This document shows positions 1-12,577 of a stretch of 64,000 nt of DNA, one piece after another. Position numbers and translations under genes: made by a program. Source of the stretch: Taenia hydatigena (taxonomy: Eukaryota; Platyhelminthes; Cestoda; Cyclophyllidea; Taeniidae); NCBI GenBank assembly GCA_036345935.2, contig JADWOT020000008.1, positions 6,082,324 through 6,146,323 on the forward strand. Direction: 5' to 3'. Each line of letters opens with the position of its first letter. Position 1 is the stretch's first letter. The notes below the pieces were generated by a model. That model was not told the origin of the DNA. It saw only the letters and a program-made list of their open reading frames with translations, and searched no databases.

Positions 1-3000
1 CTATAAGAGCCAGCAAATTAGAGGAAATGGAAAATTTCCCATCTTTACTTTTCTGAGTTGCACTTGGTTTGCCATTGGGAAACAGGAAAGAAAGAAGGAA
101 GCATAGAAGGCGAGCTGAGACGTTTTGTCATGTCTGGACAAACACTCATAACAGAAAAGTAGCAGTAGTAATTCATTGCTGCTGCTTAAGTGTAAAAATT
201 ATCAATTCACGATTTTGTAATCAAGTCACAATTCGTAATTTACGACCAATTATGAGAGGAGAGCGGACGACCACAGATGCAATGTTGGGTTCCTCGCATA
301 TAACTTATTTCTGCATCAACTTCATGGCCAACGATGTGGATTTGTTTTGCAGGAAGTGGTGGGAAAGGACACGTGGCACATTTGCGAAGCTAGGAAAAGA
401 CAGGAGAGTCGGGCGTTTAATATACGCCAACGGGTTGCGAGCAAGACAGGAGCCTGAAACGCAGTTTTCGAAGTACACGCTACTAGTGGGCTGTAACAAG
501 TGAAAGACACAACACTTGTTGTTGAGTCTGTAATTTGATATTGCAAACGCAAGAGCAACTTTACCTGGATGATTTCTGCTTTGTGGATGACAAAGGTGCT
601 AATCTAGTCGGTTTGAATGAAACCATTGAGAGTTGCGAATAGCGAAGTAAGGTCTGAAGGTGAGGCGCCTTATCCAGGAATCAGTGTATTGCTTCTTCCA
701 CCTGAGGCAGTATCCCTCGATGTACGTTCAAATATTTGGTCAGCAGTGATTTCATGCACTTTACGTTCCACATCGAGTGTAGCTGTTAAGTAACATCTGC
801 CACTTCCTCGCACACATGACTTTTGAGGAGCTGCGACTAAATGTGGCTTCAAATGTTACTTTTCAAAATGCCAATTATGTTTGTGGATACGTCAGCTTCC
901 ATTGTACTGAATGAGCCCACTTGAATTGGCGGCAGACTTATTAGATTATACAGCTGCGTCCGTCGCTTCGCTGGCTGTATAGGCACTTTTCATGCTCCCT
1001 CACGAGAGCAACATTTGGCAAGAACAAGTTCACTTTGCAATTCTTGTGAAAGCTATGCATACTCATAGATTCTACTTCTTATACTCACGTTAATCAGTTG
1101 AGCAGACAACTTCATGTTGCATTTATCCTCTTTAAAAGTACGATTTTTAAGTCACATTCACAGGACATTTGGTTGGCGATATTATCTTTTCGAATTAGTT
1201 TTGTAAATTGAGGGAATGCAAAGTGAGGCTGCAGAAATAGGTTCCTGTTTGTGCATGCAAAATGGCATTCAAATATAACAGTCCAGCCATTTACACTTGC
1301 ATGTCAAAATAGGTTTGTTGATGGAGCACGGGCATATTGGGAGACCGTAATCACGAATGCATTTACACATTGCCCCGATGATGAAAAGCAAACAAGCGTT
1401 CCTGTTTTATGCAGTACTCTTTAAATAAGGTCTTAAAAGCTGCATAGGCCTCTTCTCCTCCTTCTTCGACCATGGTGAAAATGCTGGTTTAGGATTCGGT
1501 GCGTATTTCTGTTTGGTGCGTCTTTTGTGAAATCAACTGTATCTAATGCGTGTTCATTTGAAAATGCTGTCAAGGCTTTATTGGTGCACGACAAGAGGCA
1601 CATTCTATGCAACAACGTTTTCCTGAAGGCAACATGGAGAAGGAAGTAAGAATTTGCAGAGGATGACTTTGACGTAACGAGCCGGTCCAAATTGTACAAA
1701 ACCTAAGTTCATGCGCTTAGCATTAGGTCACTTGCCTACCCAGATCAAGTTTGGTCATTACCGCTACCGAGGTAGCATTGCTAGTGTGCTCAAGGACTGC
1801 AATTCCACTACGGTGGTGTTTGGTGAAAACGGACCAGGCCATAAATCTGCAGCCTGTTATAAAATTCGTTGTCTTTGCTAATGAATTTTCTGCGGCTTGG
1901 GAACTAAGACTCGGGGTAGAGACTGAATCCATCATATGAAATAATGGGAATTGGATCGCGACCTATTCTGTCAGTCAATATGATCATTAAATTGAGCAAA
2001 GTTAGCTGGCGGACGCAACAGCTCATGTGTCCATTGATTGGCGCTTATCTCGGCAGCGCATTTCTCGACAGACTTAAACACGAAATCTTCTTCTAGCAAG
2101 TTGGAACCCCGTGTACTTATTTGAAAACAAAGAGTGTTTCCACCTTTTTAGCCTTTGTCAGCAAGACAATTTCGTTGGCTGTGAATCATGCAATTGCTTC
2201 GGTGCGAAATGCGAAGGCTAAGCACGGTGAATTAAAATTCTATGACATTTAAGTAAAACGCATTCGCGACGAGAGTAAACACATTTCTACATCCTGCCTG
2301 TGTTTTGGATGGTTATACCAGTCAAAGGCGTTTAGAAATCCTGAGCATAACGTAATAATGTGCATTTGCATTCTAAATTAGCAATATTGAGTAGCTCTTA
2401 GAGCGGACTTCCTATTTCCTGCTTCCCATTCGGTGCTGTTTGCAAGGAAGCTTAAGCGTGACATCTGAGTTATACTGTCTACCTTCTTTAGGCTCCTTAC
2501 TTCGTGTCGACTTTTCCAAACATCCAAATGTGAGGGAATTCAACTCTACGGATAGTATCATAGCTAAATCGTAAGAAATCCAAGGAACCACGATGTTTGA
2601 AAATAATGAGCCCATTGTTAAAATTTCTCAAGTTACCGCTGATTTTACCACCAGAATAATCAAGAATGTCAGAATGTATTCACTAGGTTACTTTAAGGTG
2701 CCTGCCTATCCGACTCTGTAATTATATTAAGAATCACGAAGCATTCTTGATTTTCTATTTAATACCACACACCTTGTCATCGTCAGCTTGTAGATGAGCA
2801 CAGATGCTGGATCTGTTGGAATGGAGAATTGACGGCTCGAGAAGGCAATGTCTTCTACACAAGCTTTGCTGTGTTTAACTAATATCAGAACTGAAAAGAG
2901 TTAAAAAATATTCTCGCTTCCGTACTACTTAGAGGGTCGTTCATGAAGCCAAATTCCAAACTGGAAACGAAGGTTCATGTGGTGAATGCAGCGCTTGTCT

Positions 3001-3480
3001 TTGCCACCGTTCCTCTGCAGTACTTGCCTAATAATGTGCTCCAGCGGTTTCCTACTTCTGCGCTGGTTGAAAGCGGAAGACTGTCAATGTTCACGGAATC
3101 GCTCGCTGAGAGTTGGACACTCCTGTGAGTGTTATGTGCCCTACTTACGACTTTCGGTCACTGCTCAAATTTTGCACTGCAGTGAAGCGTCGCATTGTTT
3201 GGTGCCTTCAGTACACGTGAGTTCCCAAATCCTTGTTGAGCTGAACTATTCTGCTCGACTCCACACGCCTTGCTCAGGAGTCATAGCTGCAGATGTCCTA
3301 AGTCCTCAATGCAACCGGATGGTAAAGGCTTATTGCGGTTGTTTATGATGCCTGATTAGGTGAGATTTAGTGGGACCATCGAGGGTCTTCCCCTCGCTTA
3401 CCTCCACAGTAGCATGATTTGCAGGTAATCACCTTCAGATACTTGTCCTCACCAGAATTTGATGTCTTGACTCTAAAGAC
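1..3480 (-). repeat. S' module: partial, inverted, diverged copy of the S spacer
   Basis: This stretch is the reverse complement of S copies 1 and 2 (19.5-23 kb and 38-41.4 kb), with many substitutions and small indels. Collinear anchors seen by eye: 250-300 matches the reverse of 41175-41230; 660-830 that of 40640-40840; 1130-1250 that of 40200-40290; 1876-1905 that of 20935-20965; 2035-2180 that of 20650-20840; 2440-2570 that of 20250-20370; 3175-3240 that of 19620-19700; 3340-3460 that of 19490-19590. Near 250-300 it resembles S copy 2 more than S copy 1, which lacks about 25 bp there. The module continues beyond the left window edge. Frames are not conserved with the other copies, so I call no gene here. 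Confidence 0.85.
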
Positions 3481-3988
3481 AAATGTTCTTGATTGTAGTG
3501 TTATTCACATTTTTTGTATAGGAAACACTAAAATAATGCTGCATTAACGAGTCGGTCTAGTCTAATATTTATAAAAAATGAAAAACTAAGGGAGTTTTCT
3601 ACTTTGCGAGCTCTACAAAAACAGAAAAGAAGCCCGTCATTGTCTAGTTTCGCCTATTTTTACGTGTTTCTGCTCATTATTTTGCATGCCATGAGTAGTT
3701 TGCTGTTATATTGGAGTATTGAAAACCTTGTGGAGGAAATCATTAACTAATATTGCTGAGCAGACTGATTTATTAAAGGAACAAATAGCATCAGCATGTC
3801 ACAATCCCATAGCTCCTCTTGAACCATCATGTGCATCATTTGTACGAAGCAAGCGATTAATTAATCTCTCTATTCATCCGTTCATCCCAATCCATTCAAG
3901 CGTAGCTAGATTTGTTTTTATGTAAGTGTTATGCTCCCTCTTTGTTCTTTTTCTCATTAGAGCAACACATTACTGTTGCCTAATCAGA

Positions 3989-6900
3989 AGGACCAAGTTT
4001 TCGTATATTTGCTTCATATTAACGGGAAATCGCTCAATGTGTGGTCTGTATATAGTCACGTCTAATAATTCCTTTCTACTCAGTAGCGGTCTTTATCGGG
4101 ACATTTTAATGCCAATAAATACTAATACAGAAGTCAAACTATCTTGACCTTAGATTACATTTTACTACGCAAAATGCCACACATTTGTGGAATGCCAAGA
4201 AAAGATGACATTTGTCTGAGAATGGGTGGCAAGTAAATACTTTTGCGATGCCGATCATATTAACGGAGTACAATGGAAAGCGCTTCGTAGCAAATAGTTG
4301 CAAGCGCTTCGATACAATCACTTGTTAGGCATATGCACTTAAGAACACTATAATAAAGCCAATTTGTTCTAGTTGATATTACGAATCTTGAAGCCCTTAT
4401 CTGTCATCAGAAAGAAATACTTATATCGTAAGTAGGGCATCGAGCATGAAGACCAAATTTATTGCCGTGCATCGTTATTTTTCCGCAATTACGTAATTTA
4501 CCATCTCACAATCTTAAACGATCATTTGCTGGTTACCAAACGCCGGTTTGTGTCTGTGCTCATTCAGGGAGCTTTTTTCATATTTGTTGGGTGGTCAGCG
4601 TCAAAATGACTGCCATCTCCACATCCCCACTGTGTCAGTCGGTACAATGACTACTGTGGAGAAGGGGAGTAAAAACGGAAATGGTTAGGTGTTTTGGGGC
4701 GGTGCTCATGTAGCAATCTACAGAATGGCTCAAATAAAACTCAATGATAGACAGCTCTATTCACGAGACCACCTCTCCTTCCTGCACTGTAACATCTTTT
4801 TGACAGTGCTGATGGACTTCTTGCCCTTCGATTATGACCCATTATCCCAGTTGATGAGTAACCACTGTGCCCCTAATTACGCCCAACATCAGTGAATGCA
4901 CAGTGAGGCAAATGATAGAATCATAAGACCAGTTTAGCAAGAAATTTATCTTATAGGTTTGTTTGACGCCTTATCACTTACTTATTCCCAAGGTTAAAGA
5001 ATTAGGACTTGACATCTTGGTGAAAAAGAATGCTTGATAAAACAGATGTGGTTGCCTCGTAAGTAGTCTGCGCAAAAATCGTTTCGTCTTATTTAGCAAC
5101 AAATATCCCGGATCGCAATCGCTAGGGGAAGAGAGATGCATGAGTTGCAAGGAAGGCAAACTAGGAACCTCCGTACAAGCAGGAGGCACTCAAAACATAG
5201 TGGTGGAAGTGGACTTCTTATTACACATATTCCCCTACTTCACCGTTGCACTTATCCACCAGCTCAGTTACCATTTACAAAGCCTCTACAATTCATTCAA
5301 ACCCAGCACTTAACTCATCCGTACTAGTCTACAGGGAGAACTGTCTCTGCGTATTGAGACTGGCTTTCGCTTGCCTATACCAATTGCAGATGGTCGTGGC
5401 CGTCAACGATAGTATTGCGTACATCAACATTCCACGAATCTCAACGTTATTTGTTCCGCATTATTACACCATTTCGTCGTGATGATCACAAGGAAGCCTA
5501 TGCTGCGACAACCATTAACCTAGAACACACTGAATTTAGGCAGCACCTGTATTGGATCTTTCTAAACTTTTCTTCTTATTCTCCTTAAAAGCCACCAATT
5601 CTGTGTAGCCACCGGAATAAGCAACATAAAAGCGTACGTCGTGGACGGATGAGGTGTGCATTTCATTCTTATGGATTCCTAAACATAGCTTTTGCTACAT
5701 TTTATGCAGCGAACACAATGGTTCGCAAAAATTCCCCACTGTTTCCAAAACCATTGTACGAGTTGATAGAGCTCTCAAAAATGAAGATACAGCTACAAAT
5801 TTTGCTTTGTGTATAAAAGTATATAAAATATTTAGCAAGACAATCGCTGTCAGGACACGAAGGGGAATTTAGCTATTACATCTAAGATGCAGTATTGTAC
5901 TGATTAATTTCATTCTAGCAAATTTAGCTATTGCTTATCCGGCACAGATATTGTCTACTTTTCCATCATTAAACCCGGGCAGGTCTATGTGCGAAACACG
6001 ACTTTGCGCAGCTCTTTGACAAGCCGATGAGGAATACAAATCATTTAGTTGCAATGCGGACAACATCTGTGTTGAGCAAGACCAAATCACAAATGGCAAC
6101 AAAGAGTCACAGGTTTCCACCTCTAGCGATTCAGAAGACACTTAAGTGTGCACAGCCTTCAGTGCAATAAGTAGGAATGGTATTATAACCCTCCGTGCGG
6201 TGCCGTCCTCTGCGCTGCCTTGCGAATGCACCAATGCTTTCTCGCGTACCTACCAGTGCTTCATTTTATTTCTTTCAGCCAACTGCTCAAGTCAATACGA
6301 AAAGTGAATTGAGCGGAAGGCGAAACCAGGGTTATGGGCACAATGGGAGACCTTAATAGAATTTCATTGATGTAACTGCCAAGATGAAGGGCATTGAGAA
6401 ATCCTGCATTTTAATCACTCATCTCATCAAAACCGATTCACGATTTTGGAATAATTGAGATGAAGTAGGAGAAACATCTGCCTCTACAATTAGGAAGGTG
6501 CATTGTCTGAATGGCTCTCAGAAAATTATTTCAATCTACACCTCCCCATGTGTATGATGTCATGCAGCAAAACAACTTTTTCGCTTAACTTTGATGTAAT
6601 TCGCTTGATTCGTTCACCAAAAAATGCTCCTTACTTATTTTATCCGAATCACGCTACGAAAATGTCCCTAAATATATGCTTGAGACTGCGCAAATGGCTT
6701 TTCCAATGATGCTGCCTAATCTCAACTCTGCACGTCCACGAAATAAGTGTCATTCTGCCACCTTTGGCTTTCCTATTAAGGTGCATTTAGGAACGCAGGT
6801 TGAATTGTGAGATGATTCTTCCCCAATAAATCGCCCAAGGTAGCCATATATCCTACAAACGAGTGTTTTACATTAAGCCAGTCTACAAAGTGTAAAGCAT

Positions 6901-9900
6901 TTTCGCCTTCTCCAGGCAAAGGTTACTGCATAACGTCTTAAGTAACGGTCTCACAAGCCACTGAACAGCCCTGATACTTTATTTTAGAAAAATTCACTCC
7001 AAATTTATTATGCTGATGCTAAACGTTGCACTCCATACATATGAATTTAAAAAGCATAGTGATTGATGCGAGTGATGTATACATCTCAGTCAATTGTTGC
7101 TGCAGTTTAAATGCATTGCAGTGTGTGAGAAGAGAAATAATAAAAGAAGAATAAAGAGAAGCCTTGTGTTTTACGGTGATCTTGATTCCTCAATTATAGC
7201 ATGCGATGCTCCGTGATGCAGGGTTCGCATTTACTCCAATCAACAGCTGCAGCCAGTGATCGTTGTGCAGAAATAGACCTCATTCCTAAATGCAAAGAGC
7301 AGACATTTGTCTCCTTCATATTGGGATATGCAAAGCAAAGTTTACGTGCCGAAAAGTCGAAGAAAACAGATTGAAACAAAAAGTGCCTTTGATGAGACTC
7401 CTACTACATAATCTCTAATCACCGAGAAGTGGTAGAGGAGAGACATGAAGTCTTACTACTAGGAAGACGACGAGGAGGATTGCAGCACTGAAAATCCTTA
7501 TATTGCTCCCCGCGCCCCTAGGTTTTTGCGAAACTTGTGGCCTGATGGGGAGTTCTAAAGTTGGTGGGATGGACGAGAAGGGGAATCACGACTACGAGCA
7601 CCACCGACATTTTTGGGCTTATTGCGAAACGGCAACTTAGTGAAGCTAGAGAATACTATCACAGAGGAGGTTATAAAAAGAGAACGTCCCTTTCAAAGTA
7701 CTTTGACGGCCAAATGAGGTGATGTAGAGGCAGAACGAGTAAATGGGTACGTCGCTTCATCCATTAAGCATCACAAAGTGATATCTGCATGCGCTTTTAT
7801 TTATTTTGCACCATAAAGGCGGACTATCATTGTCCACTTAAAAAATGGGCATGTATTTGAAGGTTTTATGACAGTCAGAAGTATTCCTATTCGTTGAATT
7901 TGAGGACAATTGTATTGTGTTATCACCCGAATGAGTACGGCATTCGCTCTGAACTCTGTCACCGGATTATTTCTCGGTCGGTGTACTACAATCTTTCCGT
8001 AAGATTATGGACTTTATGTCGAAATCGCAGTTCTCAAATGCTGCATTGAGCACCTCAGGAAGAGTTAAGTGCAGATAACCTAAAATCATCTCCACCACAG
8101 TGACGAAAAATGATCTCTAATTTAAGGCGAGGGTGTCAGAAACACGGTTATTTGACGAGATGGTGCAAATTGGACACACCCGATCAAGGTGTGATGAAAG
8201 TCAACAGAGCCGGTGACCTGGTACATGCCACGGCGTTAGGCTTTATTACCACCTCTTCTACAACGACGCAGTTTGTCTACCTGTCCGTCTGCCTCGCAAA
8301 GTTTTAATCTTACGAATTTTTATGATGCAAAGATATTTGAGAATAGGTTTAGAGATACCATAAACGGTGACTTATAAAAGCAAATGTGTTTCCTTCAACA
8401 CATATTATTGCTTTATTTGCTATGCTAATGGCTCGTGTTATGCTTGTTCGTCCCTTGCAATAGACATTTCGGTCGAAAATAAGCAAAAAAATCACCAAGC
8501 ATCTTTGCGCCTCTATTCTCTTTCAAAGTGGTAGCATTCCTGTTGAATTCCAGTGGTCTTCCAAACACATTTCATGGTGACAATTTGTAGCCACCTTTTT
8601 AGCAAAACCATTAACGAATAGCTCCAGCGCTAATGTAATTGAACCACTTTCATTGTTAATTAGTTTCTACTGTGCCGAATCCCCATTTTATTTGTTACAA
8701 GTTAAAAATGATTTAATTTAATCTGGAGAATGGAGAAGATCGTCACGGATGTTTCGTGCTTTCAGGAAGAGATAAGAGTTTAAGCCCCATTTCTGTTCTT
8801 CACTCTTTTGATGTGTCTGGCTAACATGCAGGTATTGCCTCGTGAGGAAGAAGAAAGTCCCATCGCAGGGGAAGCTGGACAATAGTTGGCTGCTTCCCAG
8901 AGAATCCAAAAGCTGATGGAGCAGATAAAATAAGAACACAGATTTATATTTCTAAAGAGTGAGCCTTAGGGGGGGAAATGAGATGCACCTTCATTGCGTC
9001 CAATGAAGTTAAGCTAGTGCGTGGCGCATTTCACAAAATCTTCTAGTATACAACCCAATGGAGTACACACCTTTCAGTTTCTGTCTGAGAGTTGTGGTGA
9101 GGCAATTCGCGAGGGGTCGAGACTAGCAGCTAGAAAGGAAAGGTAGTAAATTGGAACTAGCCGTGCGTCACCTCCACTGTTAGCCACAATCTCTGCCAGT
9201 TTTTTGCATCAGCATCTTCTCGTGAAGTAAGTGACTAGCACCTTGGTGAAATTGGGGGACTGCACGCAGCAGAACACATAATCCAGCTTTCTGCAAAGCA
9301 GCTATTAAGTGAAGTCGTCTGGCCACCATCACATTCTGTTGAAAGGAGGATTTGCGCAGTGCAATCCTGTGCTGTTAGAGATGCACATAGCTCGCTTACC
9401 ACCACCATCAAGCAATAAAACAGAATGGGATGCACTCGTGAACTTCTTTCAGGATTGTAGGAGCATGTCCTAGGTAAGACACTGTCCATTCATCTAGAGC
9501 GAAGCGATACTCCTTCCATTGCATCGGAAGCCTAATATACTTCAGGAAGCATTAAGTCCCTCTATCATTTCCTTTTGTTCTCTCGTATCTAAAACACCTT
9601 TCGAATGTTATGCGCCCAAGCGTTTTTTCATTTAAGCCGTATCGATAATTTTAATACCTCACTAATGCCTGCTTCCTTGCAAAGTCGATATGAGTACCCG
9701 TAGATTTGCCTTCTCTCTTAGTGCCTATCCGTCTACAAGCTCCGTTCAAAGGTCAACAAAATGTCGCCAAATTGGATTATATATTCCGTCGAGAGTGGTA
9801 GCAATGATTTGTCCATATACTCTTAAAAAGGGAAATCCTCCGGATTAATAAAATGCTGTGGCATGAATCTGGCGATGGCGGAGTTTGTGGATAGCCAGTT

Positions 9901-12577
9901 TCCCACGGTGTGGCAGTGCAGATCTCGCTCTCCAACTTCCTCTCCCACGTTGTCCGCACACAAAATAATTTCTTTACCACGGTTTGATAGTACAAATGAT
10001 TTGACATTAATTTTTATAAAATCTCTTCAAAAATTGAATTTTCATTGTGCAAGTGACCAAGTCTAATGGCTCAGTGGTCGAAGCTCACCTACAGTCAACT
10101 TGATTGTCGCAAGATAATGAGGACGCAGTCAGTGAAGTCAAATGTCCCTCGCAGAATCCTACTTGGGTTATTAAGATGATAATGTATATCCCCTTGAATG
10201 GTTGGAATTAAAGCGTGATAAGAATGCCTCATTTGTTAAGCCACAGCACGGTTTCGGGCAAAAGCGCACTTTTTGTGCATTGATATTCTCCGGTCTCTTT
10301 TTCATCGTAGCAACTGTAACTAACATTACTGAGAATGTATTTGATCTAGCGCTGTATTCACCGCTGTGGCCTCTTCAACCTTCAATCGTTCGACCTGCGA
10401 TTGGCAGTACAGCTTTACGCCTAGAATCTCGATAGCTTCAAATTCGTTCATTGCCATTCTTCCCCAACAAGTTAAGCTTTATGCAGCAATTCACTTATTT
10501 GTATGTTTTATTTCCAATCTTCTTTGTTGAGCTGGCTGTTTAGTCTACAAATTAGGCTATCAAGGCGCAGCCAAAAATCCCCATTACTTCTTCAGTATTT
10601 TATTAGTTTTGTGACTTTCCACATCCCTCACTTACATGCAAACTAGCAATACTATTACTGCTCACATAATACAACGAATGCTGCCACATCTTCATCAGCA
10701 ACTACAGTTTAAGGCCAGAATCTTCCTTTATTGCAAATACATCAAAATCCGAAGTGGTGTTTTTTTAGTGCATTCCTTGCTAGCGAAAGCTAAGTAAATA
10801 GACTGAATAGGTATTTCACAAAATTTTTTGATTGTTCAAGTCGCCAATCTAATTCTGCGTGCTTCTTTGCATATCACACCTCTGGAGCTTTGTATTTTAG
10901 AATTGCAATTTAGTTCCGCTTTTGAACTGAACAAATGCAAAGTTGAGGAAAATACTCTTACCCATCAAAAAATTGGAAAGGGAGAATAGTTGAACAGGCT
11001 AGCTACTAACACGTCACTAGCGATCAAATAATACTTGAAGTAATGAGGAGAGATGCAGAAGTAGTTGATGCCCTGCTCTCTGGCTTCTGTTGCTTTTGTG
11101 ACTTTAACAAAGGCGAACGTTGAAGCTTTTTGTATCGGTTTCGGCAGGCGTGCAACAGGTGAAGAATTTTTGTTGATCAGTTAAGATTAAGGAGGATTTA
11201 AATCCCTCCAGAGGTGCCTTATACAATAAATCAAAAATACTATGCATAGAAACTACCCGTACGGCAATGCATCAGATGAAGATGATTTCATCCAAAGTCA
11301 TGACAAAAGCCGTTGGCAAGTTGAATTGATATGCTTACCAATTGTTAGCGCTCCTCAACGTACGCATCAGTTGGGGCGTTTGGAAGTTGGCTTATAAGTG
11401 CAGGCATAACCTGTAAAAGAAATGAGGCATATTTTTGGCTGCGAATGCTGCTGATGATTCATTTATTTAACAGCAGTCGTTAGTTTGCGCAATTCACAAC
11501 GGATGGTATTCCCGATATGCATAATCTCCGTTGGAATGAGTTCATACCCTAAGAAGTGTAGTGAAGCCTGGTTTGTCGTTATCAACAACCGAATGAGAAA
11601 ATTTACTGATCTGTCTTAAAGTAAGAAGATTTTTAAGGAAACAAATTGAGTTTACAGGCCTCAGAAATTAAGCAGATTTTAAGTATTTTATGCTAGTTTT
11701 TAATGTGCATCTTAAAATAAACATGTTATGATAATGCTTTATTACTTTGACTGCACTTTTCCGGTGGAAACAAAGGCTTGGTGATAATGACAATGCATCC
11801 GTGAGTCTCATCTAGCATGTTGAGGGGTCGCGCCTAGCTATCCGCCGGACTTCACTGTCTGCTTTCAGTGCGGTACCACTGGCCCACGTAAACCCCTCCC
11901 TCCTAATGACATTGTTCAATCTAAAGGAGAGTATAGCGACACGCTTCTTCCATGTTCTTCTGTCTCAAAAAAGCGATTCCCTTTACCGACTTGGCAGCGC
12001 TTGATGCAACAAGTTTAAGTGCTTGGCTAAAATAAAAATCGGGTTTTCGGAATAACAATAAAATTTAGACATTTTAATCGGCAATAAGTTGACGCGCTCT
12101 TTGTTTCTGCAAAAGAGACTGGTCATATTCCACCTGCGTTCGCATTAGGGGCTTTCCGCTAATTTGCTGTTGCATCGCCTCTATTGAGTCTAGAGAGCAG
12201 CTGTTTCAGATAATACCAGGGAGAATTGCATAGAAGAAGACCATTTTACTCTGCAACACAATTAAAGTAGACGCCATCAAACACCCGTTCTTCTCACTAT
12301 CCTGTCTCCACAGCTTCATACATATGCCGATTACATTCCGGATTTTTTTCCTCCAATGCGGAATGTGGCGGAGGACTGCTTCTGACTAAGTCGTGGCAAT
12401 CTTCGCGCAATGCGCAGATGTGCGTTCAGTTGATTGTGTATTAATGTTCCAGTTCATTCGAGAGTATTTCTTTCTTACTGTGTCATAATTTTGAGGTTGG
12501 TCTTTGTTTTCCGTAGTAAAGGAAGAAAACGAGATTATATGAATGACAAACTTTGTGAGTTAACCTCGGACGCTGTA
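3989..12577 (+). repeat. Near-identical inverted tract, left copy (pairs with 55410-64000)
   Basis: Pairs base for base with the right end of the window in inverse orientation. Paired coordinates sum to 67988 for every anchor from 4139 to 10435, so there is no net length change over 6.3 kb. The sum becomes 67987 by 12434, explained by a 7-versus-8 T/A homopolymer near 10760 (right copy near 57225). Sampled stretches differ only by isolated substitutions, for example near 6090 and 11139. Identity runs to the last base of the window, so the true outer end is unseen. The inner end is soft: differences become frequent just after about 12577. The same DNA in A' copy 1 (30.05-38.0 kb) is collinear but far more diverged. 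Confidence 0.95.
4278..4311. repeat. Short direct repeat of a 10-mer around a 14 bp spacer
   Basis: The 10-mer aagcgcttcg, which contains the palindrome agcgct, occurs at 4278-4287 and 4302-4311. The 14 bp between them contains gcaa/ttgc, which could form a small stem. The same arrangement is present in the right arm at 63677-63710, as expected from its near identity. In the diverged A' copy 1 (about 37.69 kb) the arrangement is degraded. No function is assigned. Confidence 0.6.

Noticed and set aside
69..503. Longest open frame in the window (144 codons, plus strand)
   Set aside because: The homologous S copy 2 frame (41021-41227, minus) shares only the stretch beginning MRGERTTTDAML. After that the frames shift relative to the aligned DNA, although DNA similarity continues. 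That indicates chance openness in non-coding DNA. No domain is recognised.
8110..8307. 65-codon frame with an evident relative at 33818-34051
   Set aside because: The two frames align in phase for about 38 codons, but differences fall freely at first and second codon positions and one copy ends in a stop where the other continues. DNA homology of the repeat explains the match.
10067..10077. tggctcagtgg, resembling a tRNA internal A box (mirrored at 57911-57921)
   Set aside because: No B box of the ggttcgantcc type follows at a suitable distance, and acceptor and anticodon stems cannot be formed. Chance match.
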